This document shows positions 54,800 through 64,000 of a stretch of DNA of 64,000 nucleotides, piece by piece (the first letter of the stretch is position 1; each line of letters starts with the position of its first letter). The DNA is taken from the NCBI GenBank assembly GCA_037447655.1, contig JBBHKE010002612.1, positions 98,530-162,529 of the forward strand, in the 5' to 3' direction. The DNA is from Zygnema cylindricum. Taxonomy: Eukaryota; Streptophyta; Zygnematophyceae; Zygnematales; Zygnemataceae. The notes beneath the pieces were generated by a model, which saw nothing but the letters and a program-made list of their open reading frames with translations, was not told the origin of the DNA and made no database searches. The position numbers and the translations under genes are program-made.

Positions 54800-57700
54800 A
54801 AAGGTATAGAGCTGAGGCTATCCTTAAAGAGAGAAAATGTATTAGAAGTATTACTGGCAGCGAGAAAATTCTTGTCCCTACGGATCCAAATTCAATAAAA
54901 GATGACGAGAAAGACAAAATAGAAGAGTGAGACATCAAGGAAGTGAGAGCAAGATTTCTCCTTATTCGAGAACTTGCGGTTAATCAACTAAGAAACAACG
55001 TTGGTAGATTTAAAATCTCATTTCAGATGTGGGCTGAACCAAAACAATTCACAAGTTATCCCAAAGGAACGCACGCATCAAACTCGGAAGAATCAAATAA
55101 TTTTGTTTTACCAAGAAGGGACGTCTGTAGAGGTTTACACCTCTATGCACTCCAGCCTACTAGCCAAGATCGACGGTGTTGACTTCATACTTCCATTGGA
55201 TACAAAATTTACAATGCTTTTCCTCTCCCTCTTTGTAGAGTACAAACCCATTCTTACCTGCCTCGATCAAAAATGCAAAAATGTATCTTAACTTAGGATT
55301 GGAGGCCCAGTATCACCATGTTGTTTAAAAACTGATTCAAAACAAGAATAATGTCCCTCGGAGAAGCAAAATTAAAAGAATCGGCATTGTCATCTACGAC
55401 CAAATAATAAATAAAGATTAAGGTGTAAGAATCTTCGGGATGTTATCGGAATACGTGGTAAGAAATAATTCTATTATGGGAAATGAACAAAATACGCTTC
55501 GGTCAACGAGCAAGGCAGGGTAAAAATAACATAATAAAAAAAGAGGAAAGGAAAAATGAAAGAATTTGGATGCTCACAAGCAATTATGTTGTCATCGATG
55601 AAAGTCAATTCCATTGACTGGTTGATTGAAACATGCGCCTCAAAACATACGTGACTTGAGAGGGAGTGATTCACAAATCTTTTCCCAATCTCCCCAAGCA
55701 GAATCTTCATGGGCGACAAGTACTCCCTACGCCCCAAGAAAAAGTGACATTGATGTAGAGGTGTTAGTTGATGGGAAGCTCGCCTTAAGGAAAATCAAAC
55801 AAGCACTTTTTATTTTCGAATTCAAACGCACCCAATACTTGGTCATCCAAGCTGAGGACACCGAAATTTTGATGGTATTGAAGAAGGTCGAAAAAATTCA
55901 GCTGACAAAAGACTGCGTCACACCTGTAGAAGGGGAAAGGATGGCTGATCGTACTTACCTCTTGCAGTGCAGCCCAAAGCTGAGACCCATGGCAGTAGTT
56001 GCAAATATTAATCCATCCACGAGAGAAAGTGGGAAACGAACAACATGCATAACCAAGCATCAGAGTTAAGAAAAATTCAATCACATTGGCGTATCAATCA
56101 AAGACCGAGATTAACGTGAACATGCCTATAGACAAGTGAATCTGGTGGCATCACAGAGACGACCATCTCCACACAAATGACATTTGGAGGATGTGTAAGA
56201 TAATCTCGCCTATGAACTAGACCTTACGCACGTAAAAGATCCACAATGTCTATGCTATGGATGCGAGATGTAGAAGGCTCACTAGAAACGTCTAACTTAA
56301 TCAAGAAGAATATGCGCGAGCAGATCCCTTGAGATCTTACATTTAGACATATGGGGTGGTTATCGAGTGGCCTCATAGAGTGGAAAAGAGTACATGGTGA
56401 CATTGATTGATGAGTCCACGAATGAATCACATCTATCTGTTACGTTAAGTGAGTAAGGTTTTTACACACTACAATTTTGTTAAAACAGCTGCCGAAAAGT
56501 AACACACACGCCTTAGAAGTGATAACATAGGGGAGTACCTTTGGTTTGAGTACAACCAATTTTTTGCGGTAGATTAGATCAAGCACCAAGTGTCGGCCTC
56601 AAATACGCCCAAACAAAATGGAGGCGCGGAAAAGGTTAATCAGACTCTCAACAAGACGACAAAAAGTATGGTGTCGTCAATGAGACAAGCCCACAGTTTT
56701 GGGGGGAAGCCCTCAATTCCAGGGTTTACCTACACAATCGTTGTTCAACAAAAGCGTAAGAGAGCTTCACACCATATGAGAGGTGGAACGGACACAAACC
56801 TGATATATTGCGTGTTAAAGTGTTTGAAAGTATAGCCTACGTGTATGACAGCAACAATAAAGGTAGCAAGCTGGCACCAAGGGCAAAATAGGGGACAATT
56901 CGTTGTTACATGAAAGATTGCAAATCTAATCTTTTGTTCAACCACGTGACTAATACCAGTCCCACAAACACTACCGTCAAATTCGTTAAACAAACACACA
57001 ACGGAAGCAGTGGGAGTATAAAGACCAAGGAGGGGAACTGAAACATGTTTGATGAGTGGACCGCCAATGAGCAGGCATTACAAACCACCAAAGACACTCA
57101 TCCTCCCCCACGAACTAGACCATTTGAGCCCGACAAAGAAAAGGAGAGCGAGGCACACCAACTCTTAAAACGACTTTTGTGTAACAAGGAGGGGAGAAGT
57201 CAATTTCGATTGACAAGGACACCGACCCACAAATTCAGAACAGCTAGATCAAGAGAAGAAAATCTTTCAAACAGATAAAAAACCGCAACAAAAATGCAAA
57301 ATTCGAATTCACTTTTCCCCAAGAAAGACAAAAAAGCAAAGAAATGACAACTTAATGCTAAGGAGTTAGGAAAGAGGGTCGAAATCGAAGGCCACGGTAC
57401 AAATTCGAAGAGTGGCTTAAACCAAGCAAACTGGCAAATAGAAAGGGTGTTAGAATGGCGCACATTGAAACACCCACATATTTCCTGTCCCGTGACGACA
57501 ACGATAAGTGGATAGATGCAAATGAAAAATTGACACCAATACTAGACATATACACTTGAACACTTGCTAGAAGGGAGGAAAGCCATCAATAACAAATAGA
57601 AACTACAAATGAAGAAGAATTAAGGTGGTAACATTGAACGTTACAAAGCAAGGTAGTTGTAGAAGGCTTCACACAAAAGTGTGGGATAGATTATGGCAAC

Positions 57701-59010
57701 AGGGCCAAGCGCCGGTGAGATGCCGGAGGAGTGTGGGTGCCCTCGGTGCAAGTTCGGCTCCGGGGGAGCGTCGGCGCCGGGGAAGGGCGGGGACGAGGGG
57801 GTGTGGGCGTCGGTTCGGCGCTGAGAGCCTCATCGGTGTCAAATGTGCCTAGAATCTTCTAAAAGCTTTGTGTGAGATATTTAGCGGCCTAGATGGCCTT
57901 AGGAGGATTCTACAGATGGTAAAATCATGTAAATTCTTAGTAAAACCCTCCAAAATGCTCATGCATTTTTGAATATAGTTTAGGACTTAGACTACATTCA
58001 GAGAAAGGGACATATCTGGAATATTTTCGTGATAGTTTTAGAAGAAACCAAGATATGCTAGTGGATGTACATATATAAGATAAACCTTTCATGTAGGGAA
58101 CACTAGTCTATGCCCACAAGCTACATTGCTAGTACCACCTTTGTACTACTTTTGTGCTCGTACGCTAATAAATAATTCTTTTTGCTACATTGTTGGAATT
58201 TCTTTTTAGTGCCTTAGAGATTACCTTGTAAAAGCTTTGTGAGGGGAGAGGAGTGAGTGTGAGCTTCTTTTCTTACAACGTGATACCTATTACATTTACT
58301 AAAAAACGTTTGCACCGGTTGTCAAGTTCAACTTGGTAAGGACGCCCTCGTTATAACCGCAACTTTTGACCTTGAGATCTAACAAATAGATATCAAGGAA
58401 GCTTTCTTACACGGCAAAGTAGAAAAATAGTTGTACATGAAATAGCCCGAAGGCTTTGTCGGCGCAACAAATTTTGAGAAAAGTGTGCAAGGTGCCACTG
58501 GCTCTTCATGGCCTGAGATAGTCACCACGCTAGTGGAAACCTCAATGACCACCTGATAATTTAAGGATTTATTAAGTTAAAATCTAATCATTTGGTTTGT
58601 TTCAACAAGACACTACGAGTCATCACAGGTGTCTACGTCGACGACAGTTTCATCATCGGGAAAACAAAAGTTTGATAAAGTTAAAGCAATGTTATATATG
58701 AAATTTGATGTAATATTCGAAGGATCTCGTATACATTTGGTCTTGAGGTGATTTGTGATAGACTGAACAAAGTGATTTTACTCAAACATTGGAAGTACAT
58801 AGAGGAGTTGTTCACCATATTCTGAATGGAGGATTAAAAAAAAAAAACCACACCACTGGAATTTGGTGTGAAGTTTATTGAGGTGATCGAAAATCTTAAG
58901 CAATCCTATCGAATCGCCATATTGCAAAGTCGTGGGAGTACTCATTTATGAAACGAACTATACACGGCCGGACATTTGGGTTACAGTTGGAGTAATCAAA
59001 TTGCTCAAGA
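54800..59010 (+). pseudogene. P7: very decayed copia element with an insertion in RT
   Basis: Copia pol in order, heavily mutated. A protease to pre-integrase stretch lies at 55720-55960 (VEVLVDGKLALRKIK, LVIQAEDTEILMVLKK). Integrase lies at about 56320-56840 (LHLDIWGGYRVAS, MVTLIDESTNES, TPKQNGGAEKVNQTL). The start of RT lies at 57640-57690 (VVEGFTQKCGIDYG). RT resumes at 58310 (APVVKFN, IDIKEAFLHGKVEK), with YVDDSFIIG at about 58631-58657. RNase H begins with VVGVLIYETNYTRPDIWVTV near 58935. Upstream frames at 54943-55291 may be gag but show no motif. The 57694-58309 gap is an insertion. The element ends at 59010 against a minus-strand RT fragment. Confidence 0.8.
57694..58309. mobile_element. 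Insertion inside P7 RT, possible solo LTR, with GC-rich patch
   Basis: Copia RT similarity stops after GIDYG and resumes at APVVKFN, leaving about 616 bp in between. The insert begins with a GC-rich patch (57705-57835) that differs sharply from its AT-rich surroundings. It includes a TATA-like ACATATATAAGATAA near 58069 and ends CTTTTCTTACAACGTGATACC. LTR ends and a target duplication could not be fixed. Confidence 0.45.
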
Positions 59011-59019
59011 GATGAGACT

Positions 59020-59580
59020 GACTTTAGTCATAATCGTATTGTGTGAGAGCACCAACAATGGAGCGGTTAGTGGCATAAAAGGTAACAGAGAGAACAATAC
59101 TAATGGTAAAGATTAATGTAGCATTTGTATCGAAAGGAGCCGAGCTCGAAGAGCAATCAACCATGTCAAAGCGGTCTAAAAGATTAGAGATGAAGGTTTC
59201 TTGAGGGAGATTAGACGTTTTGGCAGCGCAATTCCAAACGACTTGAATGCCCAATAATAGGTCGGGTCACCAATGTCAATCGTATGGTAGTGTGACCGTA
59301 AAGTACTGTTTTGAACGTGAAATATTTTGGGGGGGGGGAGGAAAACAAGAATAAGGTTATAAAAAAAGGTGGCAAAATTGACCAAAGAAGCTTTAAAGCC
59401 ATGAACATAAACGCTAAAGCTGGTATCTATTCGATCGAATCCTTCTTTCCTCATAGTATTAGTAATCATGTGATTACACACATGTGGAGATTATTTGAAG
59501 CCATAGATAGTTATAACAAGGTGATTGTTTGGTCTATAAATTTTGTGAATTTGATCAAGTATAGTAGTTGTTTAGGGCGT
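59020..59580 (-). pseudogene. Minus-strand copia RT fragment
   Basis: On the minus strand: RKEGFDRIDTSFSVYVHGF (59390-59450), then a frameshifted stretch around an expected YVDD that is not legible, then MGIQVVWNCAAKTSNLPQET, NLLDRFDMVDCSSSSAPFDT and NRSIVGALTQ (59024-59254). These fit the copia RT thumb and connection. A poly-G run at 59330-59338 lies inside. It is inverted relative to P7. Confidence 0.72.
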
Positions 59581-59724
59581 GTTTTTTTCCTGTGTTGAAC
59601 TGTTCACATGCCATCTAAGTTTCGTGTGTGTTTGGAGTATTGTTTGTGTACAAAGTTATGAACAAAATTTGTATAGGATTGTGTATGTGTGTTGCCTCTT
59701 TGTGGAATGTAGTGTTTTGTACGT

Positions 59725-60922
59725 TTGTTAGTCTCTAGAACGTTTTGTCATGTAAGGTTCTAGAGTTTGTTGAGAGTGATAAGAAACGCAAGTGAGAAAA
59801 TTGTGGGGCTTTCATACAAGTGTGTTTTTTTTGGAGGGGAAAATAAGAGGAATACTCCCTCACCGTCTGGATTAACAATTCGAGAAGTATCGTCAAACGA
59901 AACGAGTGAAAAGACTTCAATTTTGGAGGAGGAACCGCACCGTTGTCCGAGCACTCACTTTTTGTTGATAATTTTGAGGTCGACATATCAGGTGTTAAAT
60001 GTTCCAGTTTTGATGCAGGACTGAATAAAGAAAATTTCAATATTGCTGAGAGTATAAAAGACAGAGGGAAAAGAAAGCTTAAATGAAAAAAAATCACTGA
60101 AGAGATGGCACTTTTAGTTCTACTTAGTTAAAGCAGTAGTTCTACAAGTTGAAAAGGGGATAATAAGTCTAGGAAAGAAAAGAAGAGAAAAGGAAAGAAG
60201 GAAGTAGACGATGACTTTGATAGTGAGTTTGACAATGAGGATGACTTTCCGAATGGCATCAAACCCTAAAAAATTGGGTTTATGTATGTTACGCCGACGA
60301 ATCACATTAGAATAAGTCTGATTTTAAAGAAGTTGCTGAAGGTAATGCACGGGGAAGAAAAAAAGCTTAAAAATCGTAAGGCTTGAATATTGTGGTACTT
60401 GGAAGATATGGTACCACCACTAGAATAACAGAGATATACTTCTGCTCACGACCATTTTTTTAACCATGTCGGCTCAAGTGTGCTACAAAGCCTTAGATAA
60501 TGAATTTGAAAAAGGGGTTAATCATGTAATAAAGGGTCTGATCAAGTTAAAAAGTAATGAAGTTATAGCCGATGGGGTGAAAAAGACCTATTTACTAGTA
60601 AAGCACCTAATTAGTCTTGGTATGTTCAGCCAGATTATAACAAATTGCATGTGTTTGCGAATGTTATATCAAAAGTTTGCTCTTCTAGTGACATTATTCA
60701 GTTTAAGAGAAAAGAAACTTTGAGTATGCAATCAATCACTTAAACACAATTAAAATTCAACGGAAGATATTAGTAGATGGTCAAGCAACATACAAAATCT
60801 GACTGTAAACACACATAAAACCATGGAGCTAAACTTATTCCGAGGGAGAGGAGGTGATAAAAGGAATCCAAAAGGTAGAGGTAGTAGAGGGGTCACACAA
60901 GTACATCTCGGGGTCATTCAAA
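59725..60922 (+). repeat. 1198-bp direct duplication, copy A
   Basis: Nearly identical to 61540-62737 (offset 1815). It contains a Glu/Ser-rich frame (59767-60024) and an 85-residue frame (60466-60723, MSAQVCYKALDNEFEKGVNH), both unrecognised. At its end it has a Gly/Arg-rich gag-like LFRGRGGDKRNPKGRGSRG (about 60835-60890). Confidence 0.95.
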
Positions 60923-61539
60923 TTGTAGCTCCTAGTTTGTGCCATGCTATAAGTATCAGAAAACATGTCACGTTGTAGTTAACTCTCTTAACATGGATAA
61001 ACAATGTCACATCTGCCGCCGTTGGAGACATAAACATTCATTGCTTCGACCGATTTAAAGGTCGTTCCAGCTACGACATGGAGAGAGGACCTACCAAAGG
61101 TGATCGAGGTTGAGGTAGACGAGAAGAAGGATGTGGACATTACCATGGCAGTGGACAAAACTGCACATAATTTGGTGATAGTTCTGATGACAGTTTTCAT
61201 AATTTTCCAGTTTCATTACATATTTTTGTGAGTATTGTTGGTGTTCAGGTTAGGGCAAAAGGTCGAATGATTAATACAGGTGTAGTGCACCGTGTGTGCA
61301 TGGATAAGAGTACATTTGTTGATGTAAGGAAGCTGACTGTCCCTAAAAAAGTTATAGTAGTAAGTAAACTTGTCTTTTCACATGATATTGTTGGCATAAC
61401 CAAATTAGATTCACCATTTGATAATGAATTTTTTAATGCAAGGTTTTTAGAGCCTTGTTCAGGACGAAATTAGAGTCACAAAAATGGAAGATTTGAACTT
61501 AGTGGCTTAGAACTCTTTTGGGAGGTGAGTTGTAGACGG
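60923..61539 (+). pseudogene. Copia-like gag/protease remnant between the duplicate copies
   Basis: Continues the RGRGG gag reading of copy A into a CCHC-type stub, CHICRRWRHKHSLL then CFDRFKGR after a frameshift (61008-61065), as in plant copia gag knuckles. A later frame, 61228-61473 (SIVGVQVRAKGRMINTGVVH), is unrecognised. Many stops break it. Confidence 0.5.
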
Positions 61540-62737
61540 TTGTTAGTCTCTAGAACGTTTTCTCATGTAAGGTTCTAGAGTTTGTTGAGAGTGATAAGAA
61601 ACGCAAGTGAGAAAATTGTGGGGCTTTCATACAAGTGTGTTTTTTTTGGAGGGGAAAATAAGAGGAATACTCCCTCACCGTCTGGATTAACAATTCGAGA
61701 AGTATCGTCAAACGAAACGAGTGAAAAGACTTCAATTTTGGAGGAGGAACCGCACCGTTGTCCGAGCACTCACTTTTTGTTGATAATTTTGAGGTCGACA
61801 TATCAGGTGTTAAATGTTCCAGTTTTGATGCAGGACTGAATAAAGAAAATTTCAATATTGCTGAGAGTATAAAAGACAGAGGGAAAAGAAAGCTTAAATG
61901 AAAAAAAATCACTGAAGAGATGGCACTTTTAGTTCTACTTAGTTAAAGCAGTAGTTCTACAAGTTGAAAAGGGGATAATAAGTCTAGGAAAGAAAAGAAG
62001 AGAAAAGGAAAGAAGGAAGTAGACGATGACTTTGATAGTGAGTTTGACAATGAGGATGACTTTCCGAATGGCATCAAACCCTAAAAAATTGGGTTTATGT
62101 ATGTTACGCCGACGAATCACATTAGAATAAGTCTGATTTTAAAGAAGTTGCTGAAGGTAATGCACGGGGAAGAAAAAAAGCTTAAAAATCGTAAGGCTTG
62201 AATATTGTGGTACTTGGAAGATATGGTACCACCACTAGAATAACAGAGATATACTTCTGCTCACGACCATTTTTTTAACCATGTCGGCTCAAGTGTGCTA
62301 CAAAGCCTTAGATAATGAATTTGAAAAAGGGGTTAATCATGTAATAAAGGGTCTGATCAAGTTAAAAAGTAATGAAGTTATAGCCGATGGGGTGAAAAAG
62401 ACCTATTTACTAGTAAAGCACCTAATTAGTCTTGGTATGTTCAGCCAGATTATAACAAATTGCATGTGTTTGCGAATGTTATATCAAAAGTTTGCTCTTC
62501 TAGTGACATTATTCAGTTTAAGAGAAAAGAAACTTTGAGTATGCAATCAATCACTTAAACACAATTAAAATTCAACGGAAGGTATTAGTAGATGGTCAAG
62601 CAACATACAAAATCTGACTGTAAACACACATAAAACCATGGAGCTAAACTTACTCCGAGGAAGAGGAGGTGATAAAAGGAATCCAAAAGGTAGAGGTAGT
62701 AGAGGGGTCACACAATTACATCTCGGGGTCATTCAAA
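61540..62737 (+). repeat. 1198-bp direct duplication, copy B
   Basis: Second copy, ending at GGGGTCATTCAAA exactly where the 81-bp satellite begins. The gag reading that continues after copy A is therefore lost here. Confidence 0.95.
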
Positions 62738-63410
62738 CTCACACTGATTTGCATACAAAATTTTGAACGGAATTCTATATTCTGGTTCACTAATTCTCTG
62801 CAATCTCTGCTCTGATGGTCTCGCATTGAATCGCATACAAAATTTTGAAAGGGAATTCCAAATTCTGGTTCATAACTAATTCTGTGCAATCTCTGCTCTG
62901 ATGGTCTCGCATTGAATCGCATACAAAATTTTGAAAGGGAATTCCAAATTCTGGTTCATAAAATCTCTGCAATCGAAGAACTCGCACTGAATTGCATACA
63001 AAATTTGGAACGGAATTCTAAATCTGGTTCATAGATTCTCTGCAATCTCTGCTCTGATGACCTTGCACTGAATTGCATACAAAATTTGGAACGGAATTCT
63101 AAATCTGGTTCATAGATTCTCTGCAATCTCTGCTCTGATGACCTCGCACTGAATTGCATACAAAATTTTGAACGGAATTCTAAATTCTGGTTCATAGATT
63201 CTCTGCAATCTCTGCTCTGAAGAACTCGCACTGAATTGCATACAAAATTTTGAACGGAATTCTAAATCTGGTTCATAGATTCTTTGCAATCTCTGCTCTG
63301 AAGAACTCGCACTGAATTGCATACAAAATTTTCACGGAATTCCAATTTCTGGTTCATAAAATCTCTGCAATCTCTGCTCTGATGATTCACACTGAATTGA
63401 AACAAATTTT
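62738..63410. repeat. 81-bp satellite array
   Basis: Eight units by the GCATACAAAATTT landmark at 62751, 62833, 62919, 62994, 63075, 63156, 63239 and 63319 (spacing 75-86, mostly 80-83). Minus-strand frames read repeats such as LEFRSKFCMQFSA, but the frame changes between units, so I treat it as non-coding. A lone unit lies at 48078-48185. Confidence 0.93.
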
Positions 63411-64000
63411 GCAGATTCCTAGTTGGTTAGTGATAAAATTTTTACATTGTTTTTGTTTTGTTACCGTCATGATTGCTAATTCCATATTACTGTCGGTTTC
63501 TTTCTTTTCACCTGTTTGAAAGGGAAAAAAAAAAACTGAATGCCAGCATGAGGGCGCTCTCCCAAAAATTTATCAAATCGTGGAAACAAATCTTTCATTT
63601 TTTTGAAAAATATTGGTAGCTGAATTGCAACATTACCAAATTATGGAGCTTCTTTTTTTCTTTTGATCATGGAAAATATAGATTGTTAAATCATAACATG
63701 TGTGGAATATACCTCCAAAAAAACTTTTTTTCCTACTCCCTCTCCTTCACATTTCTTTTCTTTCTCTTTCATTGCCCCCCATTCTCCCTTTCCTTCTCTC
63801 CCTCGCCCCGCCCCCTCTCCCTCTCCCTCTCTTTCCCCCATAAATCCACCCTCCCTCCCTCCCGCATCCCCTTTGCCTCTCCTCTACCACCCTCTCTCCC
63901 CCAAAGATCGTCCCTCTCCAACCCCCCCCCCCGGTAAAACAAACGAGGTTCTTATATCCACACTATTTCTGGTGCCAAAAATATTTTTTCATTCATTCAA
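63411..64000 (+). other. AT-rich stretch and polypyrimidine tract
   Basis: No gene seen. From 63730 to 63935 the plus strand is almost pure C and T (CCCTCTCCCTCTCCCTCTC-like runs, a C13 run near 63921). This could be a promoter-proximal pyrimidine tract of a gene beyond the window, or simple sequence. Confidence 0.6.

Noticed and set aside
59726-62735. 1195-bp direct repeats beginning TG and ending CA read as an LTR pair of a small element
   Set aside because: The RGRGG gag-like frame runs straight through the right end of copy A into the interior, and no primer site or polypurine tract flanks the repeats; a segmental duplication fits better.
62716-63322. Minus-strand Cys-containing repeat proteins
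   Set aside because: They are by-products of the 81-bp satellite; unit lengths vary (75-86 bp) and break the frame.

Overview
This window looks like a heterochromatic stretch of a large, repeat-rich plant-type (streptophyte) nuclear genome. The reasons are: almost everything is LTR-retrotransposon sequence of Ty1/copia and chromodomain Ty3/gypsy type; the primer-binding sites match initiator tRNA-Met; TTTAGGG-like motifs and a telobox-like AAACCCTAA occur; and two 72-bp phase-2 leucine-rich-repeat exons of plant receptor-kinase type survive near 53.5-54.0 kb. I cannot name the species. Nothing is bacterial.

Layout. 1-3.2 kb: truncated plus-strand copia pol joined to an LTR piece (LTR0). 3.2-4.0 kb: minus-strand copia RT of another lineage. 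4.0-11.3 kb: an LTR split by a complete copia element (E1, 4689-11082, two 1032-bp LTRs, CGTAC target duplication). 11.3-16.4 kb: minus-strand copia M1 with its 5' LTR. 16.4-20.1 kb: plus copia tail with LTR (P3), meeting a minus-strand gag plus LTR (MX). 20.1-22.0 kb: plus copia pol (P4). 22.0-28.2 kb: M2, the best-preserved element, with one gag-pol frame broken by only two stops. 28.2-30.7 kb: copia pol fragment P6, then two LTR-gag starts arranged head to head. 30.7-45 kb: minus copia M3, split by gypsy element G1 (31931-43004), itself split by non-autonomous LTR element N1 (35634-39312). 45-48.6 kb: non-coding, with a 48-bp minisatellite. 48.6-52.5 kb: old copia P5. 52.5-53.45 kb: T/G-rich telomere-like tract. 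53.46-54.03 kb: LRR exons. 54.7-59.6 kb: old copia P7 and a minus RT scrap. 59.7-62.7 kb: a 1.2-kb direct duplication crossing gag remnants. 62.7-63.4 kb: 81-bp satellite. 63.7-63.94 kb: polypyrimidine tract.

How the parts work together. E1, M1, M2, MX and N1 share a design. The LTR is followed at once by a 13-nt site complementary to the anticodon arm of plant initiator tRNA-Met (half-tRNA priming, as in Drosophila copia and yeast Ty5), and the ATG inside that site is the first codon of gag where gag is present. Several LTRs also carry, in the same order, an antisense tRNA-like module with pol III A/B-box sequences, a CCACGTGGC G-box, a cluster of GTAC motifs and a TATA-like box. G1 instead uses a conventional site for the 3' end of the same tRNA. 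The shared design of the copia group is the most interesting signal here. Apart from the LRR exons I see no convincing host gene.
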